NCBI GenBank assembly: GCA_022711355.1
Contig: JAKLFE010000005.1
Coordinates: forward strand, 1-64,000
Source: Spirochaetota bacterium
Lineage (GTDB): Bacteria; Spirochaetota; Spirochaetia; Treponematales; Rectinemataceae
Direction: 5' to 3'
DNA: 64,000 nucleotides
Part shown: piece after piece, positions 43,003 to 53,155 of the stretch
Position numbering within the stretch: position 1 is the first letter of the stretch
How the letters are laid out: every line of letters starts with the position of its first letter
Notes under the pieces: model-generated
The model's database searches: none
The model's input: the letters and a program-made list of their open reading frames with translations, nothing else
What the model was told of the DNA's origin: nothing
Translations under genes and position numbers: made by a program

Positions 43003-43090
43003 GCGCTGATCGGGCGCCGGGGCGGCGCTGATCGGGCGCCGGGGCGGCGCTGATCGGGCGCCGGGGCGGCGCTGGCCGGGCGCCGGGGGG
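43003..43090. repeat. Four tandem 22-base repeats
   Basis: The unit GCGCTGATCGGGCGCCGGGG plus CG occurs four times head to tail (starting 43003, 43025, 43047 and 43069); the first three are identical and the last is changed at a few positions. Each copy contains a GGCGCC palindrome and can pair with itself. The array fills most of the gap between the helicase stop codon and the next gene. It looks like slippage expansion and is too short and regular for CRISPR. Confidence 0.85.
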
Positions 43091-43095
43091 CGGAG

Positions 43096-44886
43096 CTAGC
43101 CCTGCCGCTTCCCCCGCGGGGGCGGAGCCTTCCCCGCAGGGCGCGGGGAGCGGGGGCCGGGGCCGTAGGGTTTGCGGCCGGGAGGAGCGCCGCGCGGCGG
43201 CCCCTCGCCGCGCGGGCCGGCTAGCCCCGAGCCGCGGGGGGTCGCCAGGCGGACGGCCGGCAGGCCGCCCGAGCGCCGGGCCTCGGCGATGACCTTCTCG
43301 GCGGCCTCGAAGGGGACCGTGGCGAAGGAGAAGTTCTCGTAGATCTCGATGCCGCCCACGAGGCGGTCGGGCAGGCCCGAGAGGCGCTTGACCAGGGAAG
43401 CCAGGCCGCGGGGCGTGGCGCGGTCGCGCTTGCCGACGCCGATGAAGAGCCGCGCGGTCGCGGCCGCGTCGACCGAGACCTCGGCTATCTCGCGGTAGCG
43501 CGCCGGGTCGAGTTCGGCGCCGAAGGCCTCCTGGAGGACGGCGGCCAGGGCATCGGGGGCGTCGAGGCGCTCGAGGAGGGAGGCCGCCATGTCGCGCCAG
43601 AGCCCGGGCGCGCCGCCATCGGCGGGGCCCGCCCCGGCCGCGGCGGGCTCGGAGGCCCCGGCCGGGGCCCCGCCCGCGGCGGCCTGGGCCTTGGCGGCCA
43701 TGGCCGCGGCCATGGCGAGGATCCTGCCGCGGATCCGCTCGCTGCGCGCGCCCAAGACCTCGCCCACCGCGGGGACCTTGGCCTTCTTGAGGCCGCCGCC
43801 CGCGGCCCGCTTGAAGCGGAAGAGCTTGCGGTACTCCTCGGGCGTGACGAGGGTGAGGGCCGTGCCCGCGTTGCCCGCCCGGCCCGTGCGCCCGACGCGG
43901 TGCACGTAGGCCTCGGGGTCGTGGGGCAGGGACCAGTTGACGACATGCGTTAGGCGCTCGATATCGATGCCGCGGGCGGCCACGTCGGTCGCGACGAGGA
44001 TGTTCACGCGCCGCTCGCGGAACTTCGCCAGGACCCGCTCGCGGCCCTCCTGGCTGATCTCGCCGTGCAGGGGCTCGGCCCCGTAGCCCCGCTCCTCGAG
44101 GGCCTTGGCGATGCGGTCCGCCTCGACCCTGGTCGAGGTGAAGACGATGCCGTAGAAGTCCTCCTCGACGTCGATGACCCGGCAGAGGGCCTCGAGCTTG
44201 TCGGCCTCGCGCACCTCGAGCCAGACCTGCTCGGCCAGCTCGGTGGCGACGGCCTCGGAGGAGTCCTCGACCGTCTCGTACTGGCCGAGGCGGCGCTTGG
44301 CGACCTGCGCGATGCCCGCGGGCATGGTCGCCGAGAAGAGCACGACCCGGCGGCCGGGGGCGCACTTCTCCATGACCTTCTCGATGTCCTCGATGAAGCC
44401 CATGTCGAGCATCTCGTCGGCCTCGTCGAGGACGAGGAACTCGAGGCCGGAGAGGTCGAGGGTCCCCCGGTCCAGGTGGTCGATGACGCGGCCGGGGGTG
44501 CCCACGACCACGTCGACGCCGGCGCGCAGGCGCCTGAGCTGCTCTCCCATCGAGGCCCCGCCGTAGACCGGCGCGACTCGGGGGGCCGGGCCCGAGCGGA
44601 GGGAGATCAGCTCTCCGGAGACCTGGAGGGCGAGCTCGCGGGTCGGCACGAGGACCAGGGCGCGGATCTTGGCCTCTGGCTCGGCGAGGAGCTCGGCGAA
44701 GGGTATGCCGAAGGCCGCGGTCTTGCCCGTGCCCGTGCGGGCCCGCGCGATGAGGTCGGGGCCCGGCTTCAGGAGGCGGGGTATGGTGAGGGCCTGGATG
44801 GGCGTGGGCTCCTCGAAGCCCTTGCGGGCTATGGCGGCGAGGGCCGCCGCTCCGAGGCCGAAGGATTCGAATGCGGGATTGGCCAT
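43096..44886 (-). CDS. DEAD-box RNA helicase with DbpA-type RNA-binding domain
   Basis: A 596-residue helicase. Motifs: ARTGTGKTAAFGIP (I), LVLDEADEML (II, DEAD), LFSATMP (III) and HRVGRTGRAG (VI). A DbpA/CsdA-type RNA-binding domain follows at about 470-545 (LFIGVGKRDRATPRGL) and the tail is rich in glycine, arginine and proline. Such helicases help 50S ribosome assembly or mRNA turnover. Its exact RNA target is not clear. Confidence 0.92.
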   Translation of the reverse strand: MANPAFESFGLGAAALAAIARKGFEEPTPIQALTIPRLLKPGPDLIARARTGTGKTAAFGIPFAELLAEPEAKIRALVLVPTRELALQVSGELISLRSGPAPRVAPVYGGASMGEQLRRLRAGVDVVVGTPGRVIDHLDRGTLDLSGLEFLVLDEADEMLDMGFIEDIEKVMEKCAPGRRVVLFSATMPAGIAQVAKRRLGQYETVEDSSEAVATELAEQVWLEVREADKLEALCRVIDVEEDFYGIVFTSTRVEADRIAKALEERGYGAEPLHGEISQEGRERVLAKFRERRVNILVATDVAARGIDIERLTHVVNWSLPHDPEAYVHRVGRTGRAGNAGTALTLVTPEEYRKLFRFKRAAGGGLKKAKVPAVGEVLGARSERIRGRILAMAAAMAAKAQAAAGGAPAGASEPAAAGAGPADGGAPGLWRDMAASLLERLDAPDALAAVLQEAFGAELDPARYREIAEVSVDAAATARLFIGVGKRDRATPRGLASLVKRLSGLPDRLVGGIEIYENFSFATVPFEAAEKVIAEARRSGGLPAVRLATPRGSGLAGPRGEGPPRGAPPGRKPYGPGPRSPRPAGKAPPPRGKRQG

Positions 44887-44976
44887 GGACTTCCTCGCGC
44901 GCTCCCCTGCGGGGCGCGCGAGGTGAAGTCTAGTCCGGAACGGGCCCCTTGCGCCAGGGGAGCGTCCCGGCCGCGC

Positions 44977-47676
44977 TCAGCGCCGGGACGAGGCCAGCCT
45001 CCGAAGGAGCTTGGCGAGCTCGTTGATCGCGAGCGCGAAGGCGGAGAAGGCCAGGACAATGAGCCAATCCCCGGCGCCGAGGGTCGCGACCTTGAAGAAG
45101 GAGGCGAGGCCGGGCAGGGTGATGACGACCCCCTGGAGGGCGAAGCCGAGGACGAAGGCCCCGACCAGGTAGGGATTGGAGAGGAGCCCCAGCGAGAAGA
45201 CCGAGCGGGTCGGGTGGCGGAGGTTGAAGGCGTGGAAGAGCTGGGAGAGGCTCAGGGTGGCGAAGGCCATGGTGCGGGCGAGGGTGAGGGCCTCCTCCCC
45301 GGCCAGACCCTCGATCCCGGCGCGGTACTGCCCGAGGAAGAAGCAGCCGAGGGAGAGGCCGCCGATCACCAGGCCGTTGAGGACGAGGAAGCGGAAGCCG
45401 CCGCGGGCGAAGAGGCTCTCCCTCGGGTCGCGGGGCCTCTCGTAGATGACCTTGGGGTCCCCCGGGTCCATGCCGAGGGCCAGGGCGGGGAAGGTGTCCG
45501 TCACGAGGTTGATCCACAGGATGTGGATGGGCAACAGGGGGATGGGGAAGCCGGCGAGGACGGCGGCCAGGACGGTGACGATCTCCCCGGCGTTGCAGGA
45601 CAGGAGGTAGTAGACCGCCTTCTTGATGTTGTTGTAGATGTTCCGCCCTTCCTCGATCGCGCGGACGATGGTGGCGAAGTTGTCGTCCGCGAGGATCATG
45701 TCCGATGCGCCCTTGGCGACGTCGGTGCCCGTGATGCCCATGGCGACCCCGATGTCGGCGGCCTTGAGGCTCGGGGCGTCGTTCACCCCGTCGCCCGTCA
45801 TCGAGACGATGTGGCCGAGGGAGCGGAAGGCCTTGACGATGCGGACCTTGTGCTCGGGCGAGACCCTTGCGAAGACGCGGACGGTCCGCGCCTTCTCGGC
45901 GAGGGCCGCGTCGTCGAGGCCGTCGATCTCGGCGCCCGACAGGGCCTGGTCCTCGCCCGTCGCGATGCCCAGCTCGCGGCCGATCGCCAGGGCGGTGAGC
46001 TTGTGGTCGCCGGTGATCATGGCGACGCCGATCCCCGAGGCCGCGCAGGAGGCGATGGAGTCCCGCACCTCGAGGCGGGGCGGGTCGATCATGCCCACGG
46101 CCCCGATGTAGCACAGGCCCCGCTCGAGGCCCTCCCCCGAGCCCGCCTCGCCGGGGCCGAGGGGGCGGTAGGCGGCGCCGAGGACGCGGAGGGCCCGGCG
46201 GGCCATGTCCTCGACCGAGGAGAGGATGGCGGCCCGGGCAGCCGCGTCGAGGGGAAGCTCCTCGCCTCCCCTGAAGTAGCGGTCGCAGCGCTCGAGGATC
46301 CGGTCGACGGCCCCCTTCGTGGCGACGAAGCGCTTCCCGCCCCGCTCGTGGGCGGTGCTCATCATCTTGCGGTCGGAATCGAAGGGCAGCTCGCCCACGC
46401 GGGGCGCCTCGGCGAGGAGGGCGGCGGGCCCGATGCCGTGGCCCTCCGCGAGCTCGAGGAGGGCTATCTCGGTGGGGTCGCCGGTCGAGGCCGCCGTCGT
46501 CCCGTCGGAGCAGGCCGCGCCGAGGCAGGCGTCGTTGCAGAGGGCCATGGCCTCGACCAGGAGGCGCTGGGCCGGGCGCTCGAGGTCGAGGGCGGCGGCC
46601 GAGCCCGAGGCGCCGTCGGCCTCGAAGGCCACGACGGACATCTTGTTGCGCGTGAGGGTGCCGGTCTTGTCCGAGCAGATCATCGTCACCGAGCCGAGGG
46701 TCTCGACGGAGGGGAGGCGGCGGATGATGGCCTTCTCGCGGCTCATGAGCTGGACCCCGATGGCCAGGACGATCGTGACGATGGCGGCCAGGCCCTCGGG
46801 GATGGCCGCGACCGCGAGGGAGACGGCGGTGAGGAAGAGCTCGAAGAGGGTGCCTTCCTTGATCGCGCCGTGGCGCAGCAGCTCCTCGCCGACGCCGAGG
46901 AGGAATATGAGCCCGCAGAGGACGAGGATGGCCGTGCCGAGCTTCTTGCCGAAGTCGTCGAGCTTGCGCTGGAGGGGGGTCTCCTCCTCGGGCTCTGCCT
47001 CGAGCATGGCGGCTATGCGCCCGAGCTCGGTGCCCATGCCGGTGGCGACGGCGAGGCCCCGGCCCCTGCCGTAGGTCGCGACGGTGGAGGCGTAGCCCAT
47101 GTTGAGCCGGTCGCCGAGGCTCGCGTCGGCGCCGGCGACGAGGGAGGCGTCCTTCTCGACGGGGACGGACTCCCCCGTGAGGGAGGCCTCCTCGATCTTG
47201 AGGTTGACGGCCTCGATCCAGCGCAGGTCGCAGGGCACGACGCGGCCGGCGTCCACGAGGACGATGTCGCCCGGGACGATCTCGGCGGCGTCCAGCTCGA
47301 GGGTCTGGCCCTCCCTGACCGCGATGGCCCGGGGCGCCGATAGCTTCTTGAGGGCCTCGATGGCCTTCTCGGCCTTGGACTCCTGGACGACGCCGACGAC
47401 GGCGTTGATGACGACGACGAGGAGGATGATGATGGCGTCGGATACCTCGCCGAGGAGCACGGAGATGGCCGCCGCGGCCATGAGGATGTAGATCAGGTAA
47501 TCCTGGAACTGCTCGAGGAGGCGGCGCAGGAGGCTTTTCGGCTTCTTGGCCGTGAGGCGGTTCGGCCCGTAGCGCTCGAGGCGGCGCTTGGCCTCCTCGA
47601 CCTCCAGCCCCCGCTCGCGATCCGAGCCGAGGGCCGACAGGGCCTCATCGATCGTCTTGCCATGCCACGCTTCCAT
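44977..47676 (-). CDS. Calcium-type P-type ATPase
   Basis: An 899-residue P2A-like cation pump. The phosphorylated aspartate is in CSDKTGTLTRNK near residue 335, the TGES-type loop is SLTGESVPVEKD, and the hinge TGDGVNDAPSL is near 640. Transport-site motifs PEGLAAIVTIVLA (M4), CNAGEIVTV (M5) and NLVTDTFPALALGMDP (M6) match calcium pumps. The N-terminal cation-ATPase domain is present (EEAKRRLERYGPNRL). GGGAGG precedes the ATG at 47676. Calcium export is likely, though manganese is possible in this group. Confidence 0.9.
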   Translation of the reverse strand: MEAWHGKTIDEALSALGSDRERGLEVEEAKRRLERYGPNRLTAKKPKSLLRRLLEQFQDYLIYILMAAAAISVLLGEVSDAIIILLVVVINAVVGVVQESKAEKAIEALKKLSAPRAIAVREGQTLELDAAEIVPGDIVLVDAGRVVPCDLRWIEAVNLKIEEASLTGESVPVEKDASLVAGADASLGDRLNMGYASTVATYGRGRGLAVATGMGTELGRIAAMLEAEPEEETPLQRKLDDFGKKLGTAILVLCGLIFLLGVGEELLRHGAIKEGTLFELFLTAVSLAVAAIPEGLAAIVTIVLAIGVQLMSREKAIIRRLPSVETLGSVTMICSDKTGTLTRNKMSVVAFEADGASGSAAALDLERPAQRLLVEAMALCNDACLGAACSDGTTAASTGDPTEIALLELAEGHGIGPAALLAEAPRVGELPFDSDRKMMSTAHERGGKRFVATKGAVDRILERCDRYFRGGEELPLDAAARAAILSSVEDMARRALRVLGAAYRPLGPGEAGSGEGLERGLCYIGAVGMIDPPRLEVRDSIASCAASGIGVAMITGDHKLTALAIGRELGIATGEDQALSGAEIDGLDDAALAEKARTVRVFARVSPEHKVRIVKAFRSLGHIVSMTGDGVNDAPSLKAADIGVAMGITGTDVAKGASDMILADDNFATIVRAIEEGRNIYNNIKKAVYYLLSCNAGEIVTVLAAVLAGFPIPLLPIHILWINLVTDTFPALALGMDPGDPKVIYERPRDPRESLFARGGFRFLVLNGLVIGGLSLGCFFLGQYRAGIEGLAGEEALTLARTMAFATLSLSQLFHAFNLRHPTRSVFSLGLLSNPYLVGAFVLGFALQGVVITLPGLASFFKVATLGAGDWLIVLAFSAFALAINELAKLLRRLASSRR

Positions 47677-47806
47677 GCTGCCTCCCTCTGAGGTCCCGAC
47701 TATAGACTCGCCCGATGGCCGGGGCAAGGGGCGGTTCAGGGCGGGAGCGCCCCTCGGGCCGCCGCAGGCTTGCCCGAAGGGCATCGCGATGCTACCCTCC
47801 CCTACC

Positions 47807-48841
47807 ATGCAGAGCTTCGCCAGCGACAACAACTCGGGCGCCTGCCCCGAGGCCCTCGCGGCCATCGCGGCCGCCAGCGCGGGCCACGCCATAGGCTACG
47901 GCGAGGATCCCTGGACCGCCCGGGCCGCCGCCCTGTTCAAGGAGGAGTACGGGGCCTCGGCCGAGGTCTTCTTCGTCCTCAACGGCACGGGCTCCAACGT
48001 CCTCGCCCTGTCCCTGGCCTCGGGCCCCGGCCAGGCCGTCCTCTGCTCGGACTGCGCCCACGTCCGGGTCGACGAGACCGGGGCCCCCGAGGCCTCGGTC
48101 GGCTGCCAGGTCCTCCCCCTCCGCTCGAGGGAGGGGAAGGTCCTGCCCGAGGCCCTCGAGGAGGCCCTGGGGGTCCTGGGCTCGGTGCACCAGGCCCAGC
48201 CCTCCTGCCTGAGCCTCTCCCAGCCCACCGAGCTCGGGACCCTCTACTCGCTCGAGGAGCTGCGGGAGCTGGCCGGCATCGCCCATCGCGCCGGCCTCGC
48301 CCTGCACCTGGACGGGGCCCGCATCGCGAACGCGGCGGCCGCCCTCGGCCTCCCCCTCGGGGCCTTCGGGACGGAAGCGGGAGTCGACCTCCTCTCCTTC
48401 GGGGGGATGAAGAACGGGCTCGCCTTCGGCGAGGTCCTCCTGGTCCTCCGGCCCGAGCTCGCGCGCCGGGCCCCCTACCTCCGCAAGGCCCGCCTCCAGC
48501 TCGCCTCGAAGATGCGCTTCGTCTCCTGCCAGTACGAGGCCTACCTCTCGGACGGGCTCTGGCGGCGCAACGCCCTGGCGGCCAACGCCTCGGCCGCCCG
48601 GCTCGCCCGGGCGGTCGAGGGCGAGCCCGGGATCGAGCTCGCCTACCCGGTCCGCACGAACGCCCTCTTCGTCCGGATGCCGCGGGAGGCGATAGAGTCC
48701 CTCCGCGCGACGCGCTTCTTCTACGACTGGGAGGGAGGCCTGGTCCGCTGGATGACGAGCTTCGACACGGGCGATTCCGAGGTCGACGCCTTCGCCGCCG
48801 AGGCGCGGGCCGCGGCCCGCGCCTCGGCCCGCCCGCGCTGA
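47807..48841 (+). CDS. Threonine aldolase family PLP enzyme
   Basis: A 344-residue PLP enzyme of the beta-eliminating lyase/threonine aldolase family. It begins with FASDNNSGACPEAL, typical of the family, and the PLP lysine is in FGGMKNGLAFGE. It splits L-threonine or allo-threonine to glycine and acetaldehyde. The frame is open further upstream, but the family's N-terminus fits the ATG at 47807. It stands between the divergent P-ATPase and the chemoreceptor. Confidence 0.9.
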   Translation: MQSFASDNNSGACPEALAAIAAASAGHAIGYGEDPWTARAAALFKEEYGASAEVFFVLNGTGSNVLALSLASGPGQAVLCSDCAHVRVDETGAPEASVGCQVLPLRSREGKVLPEALEEALGVLGSVHQAQPSCLSLSQPTELGTLYSLEELRELAGIAHRAGLALHLDGARIANAAAALGLPLGAFGTEAGVDLLSFGGMKNGLAFGEVLLVLRPELARRAPYLRKARLQLASKMRFVSCQYEAYLSDGLWRRNALAANASAARLARAVEGEPGIELAYPVRTNALFVRMPREAIESLRATRFFYDWEGGLVRWMTSFDTGDSEVDAFAAEARAAARASARPR

Positions 48842-48864
48842 GCCCGGCGGCGCGGGAACCCGCT

Positions 48865-48893
48865 TTGACAAGCCGCTCCTCATCTCCTAGCAT
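48865..48893 (+). promoter_or_regulatory. Promoter of the chemoreceptor gene
   Basis: TTGACA (48865-48870) and TAGCAT (48888-48893) are 17 bases apart, 32 bases ahead of the ATG at 48926. AAGGAG lies just before the start codon. Confidence 0.7.
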
Positions 48894-48925
48894 TATGTCG
48901 AGTCAGCAACGGCAAGGAGCGGAGA

Positions 48926-50845
48926 ATGAAGCGGCGTTCGTCGATAGCGGTCCGGCTCATCGCCCTGGTCGCGATCCTGTTCTGCCTCGTCATGGGGATC
49001 GTCTCGACCTTCATCTTCTTCACGTATAAGGCATCCCTGGACGCCGAGCTGCGGGATATCGCCCGGAGCACCATGTCCGCCATCAAGGGCGAAGTGCTCG
49101 CCTGGCTCCTGCCCAAGGACGCCCTCATCGACGCCTACTGCGACGCGAGCCCCTCCATATTCCCGGACGCGGCCAGGCTCCAGGCCGCCTTCAAGCGCAG
49201 CGTCGCCAAGGACAAGGACCTGAGCGACCTGTACCTCTTCGAGGCCAAGCCCTGGACCGAGGGCGGCAAGGTCATCATCGCCTCGGGCTGGGTGCCGCCG
49301 CCGGACTACGACCAGTACAAGCGCGGCTGGTTCACCGAGGCCCTCGCCGCCGAGGGCATGACCCACTCGGCGCCCTACGTCGACAGCATCACGAACCAGC
49401 TCGTCGTCACGGTCGCGCGCAGGGCCCTCTCCGACGGGAAGGCCATCGGCGTCGTCGGGGCCGATATGTTCATCACGCGCGTCGGGGAGATCATCGGCGG
49501 GAAGAAGATCACCCCCGCGGGGAAGACCCGCCTCATCTCCTCCGAGGGGCTTTTCATCACCCACGAGGAGCAGGACAGGATACTCAAGGCGAACGCCTTC
49601 GAGGGGAGCCCCCTCGCCGCCTTCAAGGACGGGATACTGAAGTCCGACGCCTCGTTCGGCACCATTCCCGAGGCCCGGATCTACTACGCCTCCATCAAGG
49701 TCCCCCAGTTCGACGACGACATCATCCTCACCTACGGGCCCCTCTCCGATATCTACGGCCCGCTCAACGAGTTCCTGCGGAAGCTCGCGATCATCGCCCT
49801 GGCCGGCCTCGCCCTCGCCGTCGCGGCCATCGTCGCCATTGCCCGCTCCATAGCCCGGCCCCTCGCCGGCCTCACCTCCCTCGCGGCGAGCATGGCCGAG
49901 GGGGACCTCGGCGTGAAGGTCGACGGGGCCCTGGCCTCCCGGGGCGACGAGCTCGGCCAGCTCGGCTCGGCCTTCGCCACCATGATCGAGCGCGTGGGCG
50001 GGGTCGTGGAGGAGGTCAAGGGATCGGTCGAGGTGCTCTTGAGGAGCAGCGGGAACCTGAGCGACGCCTCCGAGTCCATGTCCCAGGGCGCGACCGAGCA
50101 GGCCGCGAGCACCGAGGAGGTCTCGGCCTCCCTCGAGCAGATGAGCGGCAACATCCGGAACAGCGCCGACAACGCCTCCCAGACCGAGCGCATCTCGAGC
50201 AAGGCCGCGAAGGACACGGAGGAGGGGGCCGGCGCCGTCCTCGAGACCGTCGGCGCGATGAAGGAGATATCGTCCAAGATCCTCATCATCGAGGAGATAG
50301 CGCGGCAGACCAACCTCCTCGCCCTCAACGCGGCCATCGAGGCGGCCCGGGCCGGCGAGGCCGGGAAGGGATTCGCGGTCGTCGCGAGCGAGGTCCGCAA
50401 GCTGGCCGAGCGCTCGCAGAAGGCGGCCACGGAGATCGGGGAGCTCTCGGTCAGGAGCGTCGGCGTCGCGGAGAAGGCCGGCTCGATGCTCGGCCAGATC
50501 GTCCCGGACATCCAGCGGACCTCCCAGCTCGTCCAGGAGATCACCGCCTCGAGCAACGAGCAGAGCTCGGGCGCCGAGCAGATCACCAAGGCGATCATGC
50601 AGCTCGATCAGGTGGTCCAGGCCAACGCCGCAGCGAGCGAGGAGATAGCCGGCATGACGCAGGAGATCTCGAACCTCGCGAAGGGCCTTGCCGGGAGCGT
50701 CGCCTTCTTCAGGACCTCCGGCGCGACATCAGAACGGCCGGGGCCCGCGGCCCCGGGAGGGCGCGGGCCGGCCGGCCCCGCGCCCCGAGGCTCGAAGTCG
50801 ACCGCCTTGGCCATCGCGCGCGAGGATGGGCCCGAGATGGGCTGA
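48926..50845 (+). CDS. Methyl-accepting chemotaxis protein with cache sensor
   Basis: A 639-residue chemoreceptor. Membrane segments lie near residues 12-35 and 287-310, enclosing an extracytoplasmic dCache-type sensor ([17 protein letters not shown] and VVGADMFI). A HAMP region and the signalling domain follow, with the CheA/CheW contact hairpin [21 protein letters not shown] near 455. It signals to the flagellar motor. The ligand is unknown; cache domains often bind amino acids or organic acids. Confidence 0.93.
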   Translation: MKRRSSIAVRLIALVAILFCLVMGIVSTFIFFTYKASLDAELRDIARSTMSAIKGEVLAWLLPKDALIDAYCDASPSIFPDAARLQAAFKRSVAKDKDLSDLYLFEAKPWTEGGKVIIASGWVPPPDYDQYKRGWFTEALAAEGMTHSAPYVDSITNQLVVTVARRALSDGKAIGVVGADMFITRVGEIIGGKKITPAGKTRLISSEGLFITHEEQDRILKANAFEGSPLAAFKDGILKSDASFGTIPEARIYYASIKVPQFDDDIILTYGPLSDIYGPLNEFLRKLAIIALAGLALAVAAIVAIARSIARPLAGLTSLAASMAEGDLGVKVDGALASRGDELGQLGSAFATMIERVGGVVEEVKGSVEVLLRSSGNLSDASESMSQGATEQAASTEEVSASLEQMSGNIRNSADNASQTERISSKAAKDTEEGAGAVLETVGAMKEISSKILIIEEIARQTNLLALNAAIEAARAGEAGKGFAVVASEVRKLAERSQKAATEIGELSVRSVGVAEKAGSMLGQIVPDIQRTSQLVQEITASSNEQSSGAEQITKAIMQLDQVVQANAAASEEIAGMTQEISNLAKGLAGSVAFFRTSGATSERPGPAAPGGRGPAGPAPRGSKSTALAIAREDGPEMG

Positions 50846-50865
50846 GCTGCGGGATGAGCCGCCCC

Positions 50866-51786
50866 TCAACGTACCCGAGCGTGGGCGCCGGCCTGGAGGG
50901 GTGCCTTCCAGTACTCGTCCTCGGATTCGATCTCGAAACCCCGCCTGAGGTAGAGGCCCAATGCTCCCCGGTTCAGGGCGTCCACCTCGAGGCAGATCCT
51001 CTCGGCGCCCTCGGCCGCCGCGAGAGCGATGGCGCGGTCGAGGAGGGAGGAGCCGATGCCCCGGCGACGCTCCTCCTTGGCGGCGAGGAGGCCGTTGATC
51101 GAGGCTTCGCCGCCGTCGACGAAGACGGAGACCATGCCGAGGATCGGCCCCGCGGTCGCGCCGCGCGCGACGAGGACCCTCCGCTGGGGCACGGCGAAGG
51201 TCGCCTCGAGGAAGCTCCGCGCCTCCGCCTCGGAATCGCCGAAGGCCTGGGAGTTCAGGCTCGCGAGCTCCCCGAGATCGCCTCCGGAGGCGCGCTCGAT
51301 CAGGAGGCCTTCGGGAAGCTTCGCTTCCGGCGCGCCGCCCCCCTTAAGGACCATGGAGAACTCCCGATGATCGAGGCTCGCCCCCCGCCGCTCGCGCAGG
51401 AGCTCGACGAGCTTCCCGCCCGGCTCGGAGGCCGCGTCCCGCAGGAAGAGGAGCTCGCGGTAGCCGAGGCCCTCGAGCCGGGCTTCCGCGGCGGCGAGGA
51501 GGGCCGAGAAGAGGCCCCGACGGCGGGCCTCGGGCCTGACCAGGGCCGTGATCTCGGCCCGGTCGGCTTCGGGAGCGAAGATCGAGAGGATGCCGAGGAG
51601 CCTGCCCCCTTCGCCTTGGCCCTCGCGGGCCGCATGCCAGGCGGGCAGCTCCTGGCGGAAATTGAGGCTCGTATCGAAATCGACCGAGCTGGCGGTCCCG
51701 TCGGCGCGGTTGCAGGCCGCGACCAGATCCTCGACCTCTCCGCGGAGGGATTCGCTCGCCGCATGGGCGCTGCTGATGCTGAACAT
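50866..51786 (-). CDS. GNAT family acetyltransferase, two-domain
   Basis: A 306-residue protein with two acetyltransferase-like halves. The acetyl-CoA binding pattern is seen as ALVRPEARRRGLFSALL near residue 85 and LLAAKEERRRGIGSSLLDRAI near 235. The C-terminal half ends with NRGALGLYLRRGFEIE, typical of active domains. Substrate is unknown. It lies alone between two plus-strand transcription units. Confidence 0.87.
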   Translation of the reverse strand: MFSISSAHAASESLRGEVEDLVAACNRADGTASSVDFDTSLNFRQELPAWHAAREGQGEGGRLLGILSIFAPEADRAEITALVRPEARRRGLFSALLAAAEARLEGLGYRELLFLRDAASEPGGKLVELLRERRGASLDHREFSMVLKGGGAPEAKLPEGLLIERASGGDLGELASLNSQAFGDSEAEARSFLEATFAVPQRRVLVARGATAGPILGMVSVFVDGGEASINGLLAAKEERRRGIGSSLLDRAIALAAAEGAERICLEVDALNRGALGLYLRRGFEIESEDEYWKAPLQAGAHARVR

Positions 51787-51895
51787 GGCAGGATGATAGG
51801 GAGCCGGAGGCCTCGGGAGCTATAGCCCAATCTAGGTAATCGCCTCGCGGCGCATACTACTTGCGCGTATAGTGCAACATCCGTATAGTATTACC

Positions 51896-53155
51896 ATGGA
51901 GCTCGCCGACAAGCTTGCCCTCCTCGCCGGAGCCGCGCGCTACGACGCTTCCTGCGCCTCGAGCGGCTCCAGCCGCGGCGCGGGTCCGGGCGGCATCGGC
52001 GCCTCGAGCCCCGCCGGGGTCTGCCATTCCTGGACCGGCGACGGCCGCTGCGTCTCCCTGCTCAAGCTCCTGTATTCCAACGCCTGCCGCAACGACTGCG
52101 CCTACTGCGCGAGCCGCTCCTCGGCGGATACCCGGCGCGCGAGCTTCAGCCCCGAGGAGCTCGTCCGCATCACCATGGCCTTCTACCGCCGCAACTACAT
52201 CGAGGGTCTCTTCCTCTCCTCCGGCATCTTCTCCGATCCCGATATCGTCATGGAGCGCCTCGTCGAGGTCGCCCGCCGCCTCCGCGAGGAAGAGGGCTTC
52301 GGCGGCTACATACACCTGAAGGTCATCCCCGGCAGCAGCGAGAAGCTCCTCAGACGGGCGGGGGCCTACGCTGACCGGCTCTCGGCCAACATCGAGCTGC
52401 CGACCCAGGCCAGCCTCTCCCGCCTCGCGCCGCAGAAATCCGGGACCGAGATACTCGGGGCCATGCGGCTCATGAGCGAGGCAGAGGGCGAGAGCCGCGA
52501 GGAGTCGGGCCGGGCCCGGGGCTGGCGCCGCGCCGCCCCCCCTCCCTTCGCCCCCGGAGGCCAGAGCACCCAGCTCGTCGTGGGGGCCAGCCCCGAGGAC
52601 GACCGGACCATCGTCTCCCTGGCCTCCTCCCTGTATCGGCGCTTCGGCCTCCGGCGCGTCTACTACTCGGCCTTCCTTCCCGTAGCCCCGGATCCGCGGC
52701 TCCCCCCTCCCGCGGCCCCTCCCCTCCGAAGGGAGCACCGGCTCTACCAGGCCGACTGGCTCATGCGCTGCTACGGCTACGCGGCCGAGGAGATCCTCGG
52801 CGCGGCCGAGCCGAGCCTCGACGCCGAGCTCGATCCCAAGGCGGCCTGGGCCCTCCGCAATCCCGGCTTCTTCCCCGTCGAAGTCGAGAGCGCCGAGTAC
52901 GAGCGCCTCCTCCGCGTGCCCGGGCTGGGCATCACGGGAGCGCGGCGCATCGTGGCGGCCCGCCGCGGCTCGCGGCTCGAGGCCGAGGACCTCGGCAAGA
53001 TGGGGATCGTCATGAGGCGAGCCCGCTGGTTCCTCAGCCTCCGCGGCAGGCGGCTCGGGGAGGAGCTCGGGCCCGAGCTCCTCCGCCCCCTCCTCGCGGA
53101 AGGGGGCGGGGCGGCCAGGCCGCCGAGCTCCCAGCTCGAGCTCGCCTTCGCATGA
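51896..53155 (+). CDS. Putative DNA modification/repair radical SAM protein
   Basis: A 419-residue radical SAM protein of the family annotated as putative DNA modification/repair (TIGR03916). It begins ADKLALLAGAARYDASCASS, and the cluster motif is CRNDCAYC near residue 58. A helix-hairpin-helix DNA-binding motif is near the C-terminus (RVPGLGITGARRIVAAR). A GTG 24 bases upstream is possible, but the family N-terminus fits 51896. It overlaps the next gene as ATGA; the two are a known pair. Confidence 0.88.
   Translation: MELADKLALLAGAARYDASCASSGSSRGAGPGGIGASSPAGVCHSWTGDGRCVSLLKLLYSNACRNDCAYCASRSSADTRRASFSPEELVRITMAFYRRNYIEGLFLSSGIFSDPDIVMERLVEVARRLREEEGFGGYIHLKVIPGSSEKLLRRAGAYADRLSANIELPTQASLSRLAPQKSGTEILGAMRLMSEAEGESREESGRARGWRRAAPPPFAPGGQSTQLVVGASPEDDRTIVSLASSLYRRFGLRRVYYSAFLPVAPDPRLPPPAAPPLRREHRLYQADWLMRCYGYAAEEILGAAEPSLDAELDPKAAWALRNPGFFPVEVESAEYERLLRVPGLGITGARRIVAARRGSRLEAEDLGKMGIVMRRARWFLSLRGRRLGEELGPELLRPLLAEGGGAARPPSSQLELAFA

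Noticed and set aside
43003-43090. Tandem 22-base repeats as a CRISPR array
   Set aside because: There are no spacers between units and no cas genes nearby.
44065-47343. Long plus-strand open frame opposite the helicase and P-ATPase genes
   Set aside because: Antisense of two well-supported genes, with low-complexity translation and no motifs.
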